A stretch of DNA of 64,000 bases from Kibdelosporangium aridum (GTDB lineage: Bacteria > Actinomycetota > Actinomycetes > Mycobacteriales > Pseudonocardiaceae), in assembly GCF_900176515.1 (NCBI RefSeq), contig NZ_FWXV01000001.1, positions 372,001 to 436,000 on the forward strand, given 5' to 3'. Positions 43,361-53,034 of the stretch are shown piece after piece. Made by a program: the position numbers and the translations under genes. The notes beneath the pieces are model-generated. The model was not told where the DNA came from and searched no databases. It worked only from the letters and a program-made list of their open reading frames with translations. The first letter of the stretch is position 1. Each line of letters starts with the position of its first letter.

Positions 43361-44614
43361 TGCCAGCTTCTCGTAGCCGACAAGGCGGACACACGTCGCC
43401 ACACCCGCGATGGCCACCTCGATGTCCTCAAGGGACGGAAATGTCGGGGCGATCCGGATGACCCGGTCCTGCGGGTCGTCCATGTACGGGTGCGTCGAAC
43501 CGGCCGGGGTCAACGCGATACCGGCCTCAGCTGCCTTGCGGACGATCTCCTTGGCGCAGCCGTCCGGGACGTTGAGCGTGATGAAATACCCGCCCTTGGG
43601 CCGTGACCACGTCGCGAGGCCCTTGAGTTGCTGGTCGAAGATGTTCAGCACGGCGTCGAACTTCGGCTGGATCAGCTCGCGGTGCTTGCGCATGTGCTCC
43701 CGGACGCCGTCGGCGTCCTTCAGGAACAGCGCGTGCCGCAGGTGGTTGGTCTTGTCCGGGCCGATGGTCCGCGCGGCGGTGCAGTGCAGCAGCCACTTCA
43801 CGTTCGCCTCGGACGAACCGAAGAACGCCACACCGGCACCGGCCCAGGTGATCTTCGAGGTGGAGCCGTAGATGAAGGCCCGGTCGGGGTTCCCGGCATC
43901 GGCGCAGGCCGTGAGGATGTCGGCGACCTGGACTTCCTCGTCGGTCAGGTGGTGCACGGCGTACGCGTTGTCCCAGAAGATCCGGAAGTCCGGCGCCGCG
44001 GTCTTCATCGAGGCGAGCCTGCGCACGGTCTCGTCGCTGTAGGTCGTGCCGTCCGGGTTGCTGTACTTCGGTACGCACCAGATGCCCTTGATCCCGGGAT
44101 CGGTGCTGACCAGCCGCTCGACTTCGGCCATGTCCGGGCCGTCGGCGGTCATCGGCACCGGGATCATCTCGATGCCGTAGCGCTCGCAGATGGTGAAGTG
44201 CCGGTCATAGCCGGGCACCGGGCAGATGAACGCGATCCGCTCCTCGTTCGACCAGCGGCGCTGCCCGCCGGGCAGCGGGTACATCAGCGCGAACACGATG
44301 CTGTCGTGCATCAGCTCGAGGCTGGAGTTGCCCTGCGCCAGCAGCTGGCTCGCCGGCACCTGCAGCAGCTCGCCGAAAATCTCCCTGAGCTCCGGCAACC
44401 CTTGCTGCCCACCGTAGTTGCGGGTGTCGGTGCCGTCGGCGGCCTTGTACTGCTCGCCAGGCAGCGCCAGCATGGCATTGGCCAGCTGCACCTGCTGAGC
44501 CGACGGCTTGCCCCGGGTCAGATCCAGCTTGAGCTTCTTGTCCAGCAGCGCGGCGTAGTCCTGCCGTGCGGCTTGCAGACTGGCGGACAACTCGGCGTTC
44601 ACAGGTGCGGTCAC
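43331..44614 (-). CDS. Aspartate aminotransferase, Rv3722c-like class
   Basis: A 427-residue PLP enzyme. It resembles the actinobacterial aspartate aminotransferase family that includes Rv3722c of Mycobacterium tuberculosis: LDLTRGKPS near the N terminus, [12 protein letters not shown], and [13 protein letters not shown]. The Schiff-base lysine is K254 in [13 protein letters not shown]. It moves the amino group of aspartate to 2-oxoglutarate. The coding region ends inside the 3' end of dnaE. The start at ATG 44614 faces the membrane-protein gene at 44693. Confidence 0.93.
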   Translation of the reverse strand: MTAPVNAELSASLQAARQDYAALLDKKLKLDLTRGKPSAQQVQLANAMLALPGEQYKAADGTDTRNYGGQQGLPELREIFGELLQVPASQLLAQGNSSLELMHDSIVFALMYPLPGGQRRWSNEERIAFICPVPGYDRHFTICERYGIEMIPVPMTADGPDMAEVERLVSTDPGIKGIWCVPKYSNPDGTTYSDETVRRLASMKTAAPDFRIFWDNAYAVHHLTDEEVQVADILTACADAGNPDRAFIYGSTSKITWAGAGVAFFGSSEANVKWLLHCTAARTIGPDKTNHLRHALFLKDADGVREHMRKHRELIQPKFDAVLNIFDQQLKGLATWSRPKGGYFITLNVPDGCAKEIVRKAAEAGIALTPAGSTHPYMDDPQDRVIRIAPTFPSLEDIEVAIAGVATCVRLVGYEKLASAQGLDATD

Positions 44615-44692
44615 GAGTGGACGCTATCAAGCTGCGCCGGTTCCGTAGAATCGGCCAGCGGAGCACCTGGCCGAACAAGAAGGGGAGGCCTT

Positions 44693-45760
44693 GTGGGCGA
44701 GGGTCGGCTACGGGCGAAGACCGCCAACTTTTTCGTGAGATGGGTTCATCGCAGGCGGTATTACGCCTTCGTCGCGGCCGTCCTGGTCGTGGCGACGATC
44801 GTGCTGCTGCTGATCGCTCTGGGGCTGGACAAGTACGGCGAGAACCTCAGCCTCAACCTCGGCGCCGACCTGATCGGCACCATCGTGGTGCTGTTCCTGA
44901 TCGCCCCGTTCATGACCAAGGCCGACCGGCTCAACGAGGCCGTACTGGATCGCTTCAACCACCGTGCCTTCATCCGGCAGGCCGCGGGCGCCCGGCACCG
45001 GATCATGATCATGGAACTGTGGACGGACCTGCTGCAGGGCGGCTACCAGGAGGAATTCCTCAGCGCCGTCAGGGAAGTGCTTGACCGCAAGGTGGAAGTG
45101 CGGATCCTGTTGCTCGACCCGGACGCGCGGGCGGCCGAGCAGCGGGCGGACGATCTGTTGCAGCAGACCGACGTCGTCGACAACATCCTGGACAACCTGC
45201 GCGTGCTCAACGAGTTCAAACGCGACCTGCCCGAACGGATGCGCCGCTATCTCGACGTGCGGATCTATTCGGCGCTGCCGCCGGTGCAGATGTACCGGGT
45301 GGACGATCACGTGATCGTCTCGTTCTACCCGGTGAACATGACCTCGTGGAACGCCGCGCAGTACCAGACCAGCCCGCAGGCGCAGCTCGGCCAGTTCGTC
45401 GGGACGAAGTTCGACGAGCTGTGGGAGGCCCGCAGCACCCGGTGGCTTGACCAGTTCTGGACGCTCACCCTTGACGACAAGAACGAGCGGTACGAAGCGC
45501 GGTTCGTGGAAATCGACGACCAGTTCTACGTCAGTGGCCGTGCCATCGTCGAGCACAACCTGCGCAACGGGATCGACGGCTTGCCGGTGCGGATCGTCAA
45601 CGACAACGCCAAAGGCGAGGTGCACCGCTCCAAGTCGTTCCTGCTGACCCCGCTCGACCAGAGCTCAGCCGACCTGGCGATGGCGCTGGACCACTTCAAC
45701 CGCAAGTACGGCCACACGCATCAGGACGTGATCCTCAAGCTGACACCGTCACCGGAGTAA
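44693..45760 (+). CDS. Two-helix membrane protein with PLD-like cytosolic domain
   Basis: A 355-residue protein from GTG 44693, supported by GGGGAGG 4 bases upstream. Residues 23-45 (YYAFVAAVLVVATIVLLLIALGL) and 53-72 form a membrane hairpin. The rest is cytosolic and follows the alternating pattern of phospholipase D-like folds (RHRIMIMELWTDLL, EVRILLLDPDARAAEQ, VQMYRVDDHVIVSFYPVN), but without an HKD motif, so it is probably not a phospholipase. Two proteins at 53.0 and 54.5 kb share the hairpin-plus-PLD-like plan. It overlaps the convergent oxidase gene by 40 bases. The function is unknown. Confidence 0.8.
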   Translation: MGEGRLRAKTANFFVRWVHRRRYYAFVAAVLVVATIVLLLIALGLDKYGENLSLNLGADLIGTIVVLFLIAPFMTKADRLNEAVLDRFNHRAFIRQAAGARHRIMIMELWTDLLQGGYQEEFLSAVREVLDRKVEVRILLLDPDARAAEQRADDLLQQTDVVDNILDNLRVLNEFKRDLPERMRRYLDVRIYSALPPVQMYRVDDHVIVSFYPVNMTSWNAAQYQTSPQAQLGQFVGTKFDELWEARSTRWLDQFWTLTLDDKNERYEARFVEIDDQFYVSGRAIVEHNLRNGIDGLPVRIVNDNAKGEVHRSKSFLLTPLDQSSADLAMALDHFNRKYGHTHQDVILKLTPSPE

Positions 45761-47181
45761 GCACGCGCGAGGCGTCGCGGGTGGAAACGCGTGTGCATCG
45801 GGTGCCGCCGGCCGGTGAACGCGGCGAGCACCGCGTCCGCGACGTCAGGCGATTGGGTGAACCCGCCGGTGTTGTGCCCGCCGGTGACCACCAGCGTGCC
45901 GCCGCCCGCGGTCACCATCGTCTCGAAAACACCGAGGCAGGACGCGGTCCACGGCCGGACACAGATCCGGCGGCTGGCCGCGAGCATGCCCGTCTCGAGC
46001 GCCGCGGCGTAGGCCTTCGGGAAGAACCGGCGGATGGTGTCGGCCAACGCCTCGAACAGCATCTCCAGCTCGGTCGAGTCGATGTTGGCCGGATCCGTCC
46101 CGGTCCAGCCGTATCCCGCGCCGCAGATCAGGATCGGCTCGCCGTCAGGGCCGGTCCCGAGCGTCACGTTGGTCTCCTCGGCCCGGTGGCCCTTGCGGGC
46201 GATCTTCACCGAGTGGTCCAGCCGCGGCTCGACGTTGGGCACGGTCAGCCAGACGCCGAGCATGCCCATGATCTGGCCGTGCGAAGCCGTGCCACGCAAC
46301 AACTCTTCGCCGTACGCACCGGGGGAGAGCACGTAGTGGTCGGCCCTGAGCACTTCGCCGTCGCGCAAAACACCGTCAGGGACACCGGGTTGGGCCCAGT
46401 TGATGCCGGTGATCGTGGTGTCCCAGTGGAACGTGACGCCTTGCGCGGCCAGCAGGTCGACCAAGCGGGCCAGGAACTGGTGGATGTTCACGGTGAACCC
46501 GACGACCTCGATACCCCCTGCCACCGGGGCGTCCGCCAGCGACGGATAGCCGGCCCGCACTTGGTCAGGAGTCAGGACTCGCCGAGTCGCGCCGATTCGT
46601 TCGTTGCGGTCGACGTGCCAGCGGTAGTAGTCGTCATCGGTGTAGAGCCGCAGAATGCCGTCGCGATATCCGTCGAACAAACCGGGATCCGAGGCCATCA
46701 GCCGGTCCCAGCCCACCCCGGCGGCCCGGTTGGCGTCGAAGATGTCCTGCGTGTAGCTCGCCGCGAGCCAGCCGGGCATCCGGTGGAAGTCGGCGGCCCA
46801 TGCCAATTCCTGTGTGGACAGACCACCCGGCTTGGCCACCAGCCAGCCGTGGTCGGTGACCGACCGGGTGAGCAGGTCGTTGGTGGGCCACGACCGGCTG
46901 TTGTAGCTGTCAGCCTCGGTGAGGGTGAACATGCGGCCGTCGCCGCCACCCCTGGTGCATCCGTAGGCCGTCCAATCGGCATCGCCGCGGGGATCCGGCG
47001 CCCGCTCGAACACTTCGACGCGGTATCCGGCGCGAACCAGTGTCAGTGCCGTCATCAGGTTCACGATGCCCGCGCCGACCAGTGCGACGTTGGTGCCGTT
47101 CGTCCCCACCGGGACCTCAACGCCGTCAGCTAACTCCCGCTCGGCCGCGGCCAAAGCCGCATCCACGTCACCTTCAGGCAC
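45721..47181 (-). CDS. FAD-dependent oxidoreductase, DAO family
   Basis: A 486-residue flavoprotein of the D-amino-acid-oxidase fold. The dinucleotide motif is VALVGAGIVNLMTALTLVRAG (about 32-52), in which Asn replaces a common small residue, followed by acidic VEVFER. The C-terminal part has GGHNTGGFTQSPDVADAV, typical of DAO proteins. The first 28 residues are a charged extension. The substrate is unknown; amines and amino acids are usual for the family. There is no obvious partner gene; the upstream region toward 47.5 kb is noncoding. Confidence 0.88.
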   Translation of the reverse strand: MPEGDVDAALAAAERELADGVEVPVGTNGTNVALVGAGIVNLMTALTLVRAGYRVEVFERAPDPRGDADWTAYGCTRGGGDGRMFTLTEADSYNSRSWPTNDLLTRSVTDHGWLVAKPGGLSTQELAWAADFHRMPGWLAASYTQDIFDANRAAGVGWDRLMASDPGLFDGYRDGILRLYTDDDYYRWHVDRNERIGATRRVLTPDQVRAGYPSLADAPVAGGIEVVGFTVNIHQFLARLVDLLAAQGVTFHWDTTITGINWAQPGVPDGVLRDGEVLRADHYVLSPGAYGEELLRGTASHGQIMGMLGVWLTVPNVEPRLDHSVKIARKGHRAEETNVTLGTGPDGEPILICGAGYGWTGTDPANIDSTELEMLFEALADTIRRFFPKAYAAALETGMLAASRRICVRPWTASCLGVFETMVTAGGGTLVVTGGHNTGGFTQSPDVADAVLAAFTGRRHPMHTRFHPRRLARAYSGDGVSLRITS

Positions 47182-47532
47182 CGTTCCGCCCTCGCTCGCA
47201 CTCAGGAGAAGATCCTACTGTGCGGCGCCGCGAGCAGGCGTTGAGCGGGGCGGATCCTGACTTGCCCGGGCCGCTGCGCGCGCTGATCCTTTAGGCGGTA
47301 CTGTGATCGCCCTCGCACGTATCCCGAGTTCAGCTGGATGCCAATGTCATGGACCGCGCACGGTGTCTGTGTGATTCGCCCGCCGGTGAATTACTGGACT
47401 GGCGGTTGGGTTTAGCCCACCACGTACGAGTGAACTAGGGGTTTCCCGATCGGGTGTCCCATGCATTCTGTATATGACAGGTGTCATCTTACCGATAAAT
47501 CGATCATCCCTCAGTGTGGCGGGTAGGGTAGC
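47182..47532. other. Noncoding promoter region of the SCO252x operon
   Basis: This 351-base gap is the longest noncoding stretch in the window. Its last 130 bases are AT-richer than the surroundings. It contains the palindrome ATGACA-GG-TGTCAT at 47474-47487, with CGATAAATCG shortly after. A TAGGGT ends only 3 bases before ATG 47533, so translation may start on a leaderless or very short leader. No credible ORF with its own ribosome-binding site is seen. Confidence 0.5.
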
Positions 47533-48342
47533 ATGTTCGGAATGGGCCCGACGGGCGTCAAGCGTAATGCCGACTGCGAGTGGGACGACTTCGATCCCGA
47601 AGCTTATTACAACCATAACTACCGTGACCTGAGAGAAGATGATCGGTACATCATCGAGCAGGTACGAGATCATTTCTCGGCGGTCTTCGGTAACGGCGTG
47701 CCTGACCACGGGTTGCGGGGAATCGACGTCGGAACGGGCTCCAATCTCTACCCAGCGCTGACAATGCTCCCGTTTTGCGCGGAGCTGACCTTGTACGAGC
47801 GCTCGATGAACAACATCAGGTGGCTGGAGAAGCAGAAGAGCAACGACTGTCCGTCGTGGGCCGACTCGTGGCACAAGTTCTGGGACGTGCTGGTCGAGCG
47901 GCCCGCCTATTGGCAGGTCGCCAATCCGGCCATCCAATTGGCCAAACTGATGGATCCGGTACCGGGCAGCGTATACGAGCTGGCCCCGGATACTCCATAT
48001 GATGTAGGCACAATGTTCTTTGTGGCCGAATCGATCACCGCCGAGCAAGCGGAGTTTCGGTCAGGAATGGATCATTTCCTGGACGCGCTCGCGCCGGGTG
48101 CGCCGTTCGCGATCGCGTTCATGGAACACTCGTCCGGTTATGAAGTCGGTGATCACCAATTTCCGGCCACCGATGTCGACAGGGCGAAGGTGAGCGACTG
48201 CCTTCGCGATCGGGTGCGCGATGTGCGGATCAAACACATCGGCCGGGGGACCAATCCGGTTCGCAACGGCTACTCCGGCATGCTGATCGCGCTGGGCAGG
48301 GTGAACGGCGGTTTGGACGAGGGGACTAGGACACCGGCATGA
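47533..48342 (+). CDS. SCO2525 family SAM-dependent methyltransferase
   Basis: A 269-residue class I methyltransferase. Motif I is GIDVGTGSNLYP (63-74), followed by an acidic strand end in LTLYERS. Similarity to the NNMT/PNMT type is suggested by the EAYYNHNY N-terminal segment and IRWLEKQ after motif I. It heads the conserved actinobacterial cassette named after Streptomyces coelicolor SCO2521-SCO2525. The acceptor is unknown; it could be a small molecule or one of the cassette proteins. Its stop overlaps the next start (ATGA). An alternative ATG at 47542 would remove three residues. Confidence 0.85.
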   Translation: MFGMGPTGVKRNADCEWDDFDPEAYYNHNYRDLREDDRYIIEQVRDHFSAVFGNGVPDHGLRGIDVGTGSNLYPALTMLPFCAELTLYERSMNNIRWLEKQKSNDCPSWADSWHKFWDVLVERPAYWQVANPAIQLAKLMDPVPGSVYELAPDTPYDVGTMFFVAESITAEQAEFRSGMDHFLDALAPGAPFAIAFMEHSSGYEVGDHQFPATDVDRAKVSDCLRDRVRDVRIKHIGRGTNPVRNGYSGMLIALGRVNGGLDEGTRTPA

Positions 48343-50174
48343 GACTGCAGCCCCGTCAACAGATCTTGGACGTATGGAGATCCGTAGCGCAGTATTCGCG
48401 CAGGGGCGGCACATGGAACTGGGGTGGGCGCCAGCAGCGCAATTCCATCTCGGACGCGGAACAACTGTTGTGTTTGATGTATCCGGCGGCGGTGGTCAGC
48501 AACCTGCGGCTGGACGAGCCCGACTCGACCGCCACCGACGTGCTGGAGTCGTTGCGCAAACTCGGCGACGGGGTGGAGGTCCCCAAGCTGCTGATCGACG
48601 TGATCAGCGAGTACATGACCACCTACACGGCCGAGGACGGCACGCCCACCTTCGGCGGTGGCCGCTACTTCCTGAGTGCTGACCCCGAGGGTGAGCTGAC
48701 CGACAAGCAGCTGTCGCTCGGCGTGGTCGACTCGTTCGCCACGGCGATCACCCTTTCGCTGGCCACGCTCGGTTTCCTCAAGGTGTTCAGCCGGTCGGTC
48801 CGCCGGCAGGCGATGAAGGACAAGATCGAGACCCTTGAGGCCGCGACCAGCAAGCGGCTGTCCGCGGCCATGGTCGGCCTGCTGCGGTGTTTCAGCGTCT
48901 ACGTCTTCGAGCCGGACTCAAGCCCGGGACGGGCGTTGTGCGGCACGCTCAACCAGCAGGGCGAACCGGCCCGGCTGGTGCTGGAACGGATCCAGGAGCG
49001 ACTCGAAGGTGTCCGGGCCAGCTTCCGTGAGGCCAAACTCGGCCTGAGCCAGGACGACGCGCTCGACAACCCGAACATGCTCTTCGAATGCGGGTTCTCG
49101 TGGGGCATCGTGCGGGACGCGCCGGTCATCGACACCACTGAACCGGTCGGCGACCAGCCCGACGGCGTGGCACTGGGCGCGCCCTACCTGTACTTCACGG
49201 TGGTCGCGCTCGACGGCATCAGCGACCTGTTCTCCGACCGGACACGTGTTCTCGGTCTGCTGAACGAAGAGCAGCAACGGCTCGCGCAGGCGCTACAGCT
49301 GCGGTGGGACCTCACGCTCGAGTACTGGTCGGCGGTCGCGCGGTTCGGCGGGGGGAAGTGGCCGTTGGAGGACATTCCCTGGCGTACCACCGACGAGGAG
49401 GAGTCCGACTACTTCAGTCTTCTGGTCACCGCCGTGGTACTGCTGGACCTGCTGCGGCGCAGGGCCACCGACGACGACCTGACCAGAACGGTCAAGGTGC
49501 TCGAGGAACTCGCCATCCGCGGCCGGGTCAACCGCCGGGTGATCAAAGGCGACGCGGCCATCGGCCTGCACGCCCCAGGCGTCTCGTTGAAGCTGTCCGG
49601 TGCGGAGAAGTTCGGGCCCGAGGCGAAATGGGTGGTGTCGGACTTCGCCGTGCTGCTGTTGAAACGCGCTGTGCGTGCCGCGGGGCTGTCGCGTAACCGC
49701 GGCGCGCGGGACAGGCTGCTGGACGTGGCCGAGGAAGCGCTTGGACACGTGTGGAAGCGGCGGTTGACCGACGGGCCGGCGCAGGGCCTGTGGGACGACC
49801 CCGGTCAGGTGTTCCCCGGTGTGGTCGTCGACAAGCAACTGCCTTCCTGGTACCTCACCGAGCGCGTGATCGAATGCCTCGTGCTGGCGGCGAGTACGGT
49901 CAGTGAATCGCCGATCCGCAGCCCGAGACTGGTGGAGATCGCGACGGACCTGCTCGGCGAGGCCGACCAGTTGTTCAGCCAGGAACAGCTCGCCGCGTCC
50001 CAGCACGAGAACTCCGCGATGCAGGCGGCGATGCAACGCATCCAGGGCAAGCTCGCCCGTGCCCGCCAGCTGCTGCAGGAACGTCCTGGCACGGCGGCCG
50101 CGTTGATCTACGAAGCGTTGGGAGACCTCGACCAGCGGGCTGTGGCCCGCCAGGACGCGATCAGGAGCGTGTGA
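48339..50174 (+). CDS. SCO2524 family protein
   Basis: A 611-residue protein recognised by its place between SCO2525- and SCO2523-type genes and its family-typical start (MRLQPRQQILDVWRSVAQYS). It is largely helical and acidic. One moderately hydrophobic stretch (FATAITLSLATLGFLKVF, about residue 132-149) precedes a basic segment and may touch the membrane. No catalytic motif is recognised. It is coupled to both neighbours. It may serve as a scaffold or sensor for the cassette, which is inference only. Confidence 0.78.
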   Translation: MRLQPRQQILDVWRSVAQYSRRGGTWNWGGRQQRNSISDAEQLLCLMYPAAVVSNLRLDEPDSTATDVLESLRKLGDGVEVPKLLIDVISEYMTTYTAEDGTPTFGGGRYFLSADPEGELTDKQLSLGVVDSFATAITLSLATLGFLKVFSRSVRRQAMKDKIETLEAATSKRLSAAMVGLLRCFSVYVFEPDSSPGRALCGTLNQQGEPARLVLERIQERLEGVRASFREAKLGLSQDDALDNPNMLFECGFSWGIVRDAPVIDTTEPVGDQPDGVALGAPYLYFTVVALDGISDLFSDRTRVLGLLNEEQQRLAQALQLRWDLTLEYWSAVARFGGGKWPLEDIPWRTTDEEESDYFSLLVTAVVLLDLLRRRATDDDLTRTVKVLEELAIRGRVNRRVIKGDAAIGLHAPGVSLKLSGAEKFGPEAKWVVSDFAVLLLKRAVRAAGLSRNRGARDRLLDVAEEALGHVWKRRLTDGPAQGLWDDPGQVFPGVVVDKQLPSWYLTERVIECLVLAASTVSESPIRSPRLVEIATDLLGEADQLFSQEQLAASQHENSAMQAAMQRIQGKLARARQLLQERPGTAAALIYEALGDLDQRAVARQDAIRSV

Positions 50175-50176
50175 CG

Positions 50177-51088
50177 ATGCTCGTGTTCGCCACGTCCGAC
50201 AAGGGCGGCACCGGTCGTTCGGTGACCAGCTGCAACATGGCGTACCAGCGCGCTCTGCAGGGCAGCGATGTGTGCTATGTGGACTTCGACTTCGGCAGCC
50301 CGACCGCTGGCGCGGTCTTCCAGGTGACCGACGTCGAACGGGGCACTTCGGACGGTGGCCTGCATTCCTATCTGCAGGGCCGGATCACCGAGCCGGACCG
50401 GGTGGACATCTGGTCCACAACGGACAGGCAGAACCTCGTCGACGACTTCGCGTCGCCCGGCAAGTTCGTGTTGTACCCGGGCGACAAGAGCGGCGGGGAG
50501 TTCGCGGCGTCGCCGGAAGCCGTGCGGCGCTGCACCGAACTGTTCGTCCGGCTGGAGGAAGAGTTCGAGATCAGCCTGATCGACCTGAGCGCGGGCCGGT
50601 CGCACGCGATCGACATGGCGCTGGAGGCCACGGCACAGGCCGGGCTGCGCAAGACGACAGCCCGGTGGATGGTCTTCCACCGCTGGACCCGTCAGCACAT
50701 CATCGCCGCGCACGGCTTGGTGTTCGGCGATCACGGCATTCTGCGGACCGGCGTTGCCTACGGGCACAAGGAAGACGATCTGCGGGATGCCGTCAGGTTC
50801 GTCCGCACCGCGACACTGGATCTGGACTCGCCGAACCTGAACCTGCGTGATCCCCAGATCGCCTGGCTGGAGACCTGCGACCAGGGACTGCGGGCCGAGG
50901 CCGCGCGCAAGTCCCTCGGCAGCAGCACACTGCTCGGCCACACCCCGCTCGATCCGGTGCTGCAGTGGCGGGAACAGCTGATCTCCAAGGACGACGTGTT
51001 CAAGAAGATCGCCAACGAGGAGACCCTTGCCGCGTTCGAGGACCTCGCGCGCAAGCTGACCGAGGACCGCGCGTGGGAGGGTCTGTGA
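50177..51088 (+). CDS. SCO2523 family variant P-loop NTPase (ParA/MinD-like)
   Basis: A 303-residue protein of the SIMIBI/ParA type. The deviant Walker A motif reads K9GGTGR14S15: the signature lysine K9 is kept, but the lysine that normally contacts the phosphates is Arg. The switch region VDFDFGSPTAG and Walker B LIDLSAGRS follow. ATG 50177 is chosen because GGAG lies 9 bases upstream; GTG 50171 would leave only 3. ParA-like proteins use ATP-driven dimerisation on membranes or DNA. The Lys-to-Arg change suggests nucleotide binding with altered or absent hydrolysis. It overlaps the SCO2522-type gene by 4 bases. Confidence 0.85.
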   Translation: MLVFATSDKGGTGRSVTSCNMAYQRALQGSDVCYVDFDFGSPTAGAVFQVTDVERGTSDGGLHSYLQGRITEPDRVDIWSTTDRQNLVDDFASPGKFVLYPGDKSGGEFAASPEAVRRCTELFVRLEEEFEISLIDLSAGRSHAIDMALEATAQAGLRKTTARWMVFHRWTRQHIIAAHGLVFGDHGILRTGVAYGHKEDDLRDAVRFVRTATLDLDSPNLNLRDPQIAWLETCDQGLRAEAARKSLGSSTLLGHTPLDPVLQWREQLISKDDVFKKIANEETLAAFEDLARKLTEDRAWEGL

Positions 51089-52026
51089 GCCAGATCGACG
51101 CGACGTTCCGGGAGACGGCGGCCGAGTCGCGGTTGGAATCGGAACCGTTGTCGCACATGTCTGTCGAACTCGGCCACCTCTACATGGAGGACTTCGCGGC
51201 AGGCGAAGACCGCTTGCACTCGTTGCTGAGCCGTGTGGTGCCGTGGGTGGACGTGGCCAGCCGTACCGACGCCGCGAAGCCACGGGTCAGTACGTGTTTC
51301 CTGATCGACGACTACTTCAGGCGGTACTCGACGCCCGCGGAAGTCGTGCCGATGTTGCTTGGTGTCGCGTCTGAGTGCGGGCTGCGCATCGACTATCTGG
51401 CAAGGGAATCGGCGTGCGCGGTGTCCGACGGCGTGCCGTTGGCCGAACTTGTCGAAGCACGGCTGACTCCGGTCCCTCCCGTGGGCACCAACGGTTCCCG
51501 GCCGCCAGTCACCGAAGTGGGCTGGCTGAGCAATGGCCAGCGCTCACCGGCCGACAGCGAGGCGATGCGTCGCTCGGCGTGGGAGCCGCCGGTGGAGATC
51601 GGCGCCCGCAACCATTCGGTGTTCGTCGACGTCGAGCTGTGGGGCGAGCGCAAGGACGGCGAACGCAAGTGGTCCTGTGCGTTCCTCGCGGCCGTCTGGC
51701 AGTTGCTGCGGCTCGGTCTGATTCGCGACCACGGCCGCAGCGTCGTGCGGCCCGCGCTCTGGCTCGCCGACTTCCCGGCGACATGGGATGAATTGCCCGC
51801 GGTCACCCAGCTGAATCCGGATGCCAAGCCATTCGCCGCATACCGGACATTCTCGGTGCTGCCTTCCCGGTTCCTCCAGGTGGAGAACGCGGTGCGGATC
51901 ATTCTCTCCCAAGTGTCGATCAATCCGCGGCTGCTCGATCATATATTCGGCCGGGCCGAAGCCGAGGGGATGCGTATTCCGAGGGAATTGATCGACAGAG
52001 CGGGTTATGTCTTCTTCAACGAGTGA
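51085..52026 (+). CDS. SCO2522 family protein
   Basis: A 313-residue protein. GTG 51085 overlaps the upstream stop and has GGAGG 4 bases before it. The family-typical segment LSHMSVELGHLYMEDF lies near residue 22. It has no signal peptide, membrane helix or enzyme motif that I recognise. The C terminus is compact with AEGMRIPRELIDRAGYVFF. Conserved association with the variant P-loop protein suggests a direct partner. Confidence 0.78.
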   Translation: MSQIDATFRETAAESRLESEPLSHMSVELGHLYMEDFAAGEDRLHSLLSRVVPWVDVASRTDAAKPRVSTCFLIDDYFRRYSTPAEVVPMLLGVASECGLRIDYLARESACAVSDGVPLAELVEARLTPVPPVGTNGSRPPVTEVGWLSNGQRSPADSEAMRRSAWEPPVEIGARNHSVFVDVELWGERKDGERKWSCAFLAAVWQLLRLGLIRDHGRSVVRPALWLADFPATWDELPAVTQLNPDAKPFAAYRTFSVLPSRFLQVENAVRIILSQVSINPRLLDHIFGRAEAEGMRIPRELIDRAGYVFFNE

Positions 52027-52056
52027 TGCAACCCCTGGACCGTTTGGAGGGTGCAG

Positions 52057-53034
52057 ATGCTCATATTGGGGGAAATACGCACGTGCCTGCTGCGTAGCTC
52101 TTCGAGTGTGCGCAAGAATGTCGTCGGTGAGCTGCTGCGGCTGATACCGGGGGAACCGGTGCGGTTGGCCGAGCGGCCCATCGCGCACGCCGTTTCCTCC
52201 GATGTGATCAGGGGTGTCGATTGTTCGTTGCCAACCGAATCCGGCACCAGGGCGCGAGGTATCGGCACAGTCAGCGGGCGTGCGCTGATCAGCGCGGGCC
52301 GCGTGCTGCAGGGTTCGGTCACGGCCAGAATTCAGCGCGCGAAGTTCGGCCACCGGCTCGCCTGGGCGCACTATCTGAGCAAACCCGGTGTTGTTGAAAT
52401 GATCGGACGAGCAAGTGCCGCGGATGTCGCCGAGGGATTTCTGACGAAGTCGCCCAGTGCGCAGACACTTGATCTCGGCGCGGTCGGTGATTCGATCATC
52501 AGCCGGGTGCAGGTGCATCCGGGCATGGATCATGCTTTTCCCTTCCATTCCGCGCGCACGGTTATGCGCTGGGCTGCGCTCGCGGTTGACGACGCGGCCG
52601 ATGGGCATGTCACGTTCACGGTGGAAAGTGACACGCTCAGGTCGATTTTCGTGTCACTTTCGGAAAAAGATCTGCCATCGGCCGTTCGTTTTTGTGAAGA
52701 TGTCGCATTGCACGATTGGGTGCTCACCACGTTGCTGCGGATCGTGGAACGGAGTGGTCTTGGCTCCGGCGGCGATGGCGAGGTGATAAAACGCCTGCGT
52801 CCAGCGGTCGACCACGTGATGCACGTGTGGATGCCTGCCTTCCACGTACCGGACTCGATGCGGCCGTTGTGGCAGGCGCTGGACCGGCGGACCGGGTTCA
52901 GCCTGCAGCGTGACGCCACGGTCAGCCGGATCCGCGACCTGCTCACTATGCGCTCAGTGCTCGCCATGCACGACGCGGACCCGGTTCGCCGAGGCGAACC
53001 CCAACAGTCGGGAGGCGTTGGTGGGAAAAAATGA
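52057..53034 (+). CDS. SCO2521 family protein
   Basis: A 325-residue protein beginning MLILGEIRTCLLRSSS, the expected start of the SCO2521 family. ATG 52057 has GGAGG 6 bases upstream, whereas GTG 52051 would abut it. No transmembrane helix or catalytic motif is evident. The C terminus is basic and Gly-rich (QQSGGVGGKK). The gene closes the five-gene core and overlaps the first PLD-like membrane gene by 14 bases, so these genes are translated as one unit. Confidence 0.78.
   Translation: MLILGEIRTCLLRSSSSVRKNVVGELLRLIPGEPVRLAERPIAHAVSSDVIRGVDCSLPTESGTRARGIGTVSGRALISAGRVLQGSVTARIQRAKFGHRLAWAHYLSKPGVVEMIGRASAADVAEGFLTKSPSAQTLDLGAVGDSIISRVQVHPGMDHAFPFHSARTVMRWAALAVDDAADGHVTFTVESDTLRSIFVSLSEKDLPSAVRFCEDVALHDWVLTTLLRIVERSGLGSGGDGEVIKRLRPAVDHVMHVWMPAFHVPDSMRPLWQALDRRTGFSLQRDATVSRIRDLLTMRSVLAMHDADPVRRGEPQQSGGVGGKK

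Noticed and set aside
44646-44651. TAGAAT as -10 element for the membrane protein at 44693
   Set aside because: No -35-like hexamer at 16-18 bases upstream; not strong enough to annotate.
45781-47133. 450-residue plus-strand open frame
   Set aside because: Opposite the DAO-family oxidase with a dinucleotide-binding motif; rich in Arg/Gly/Val/His and lacking any domain.
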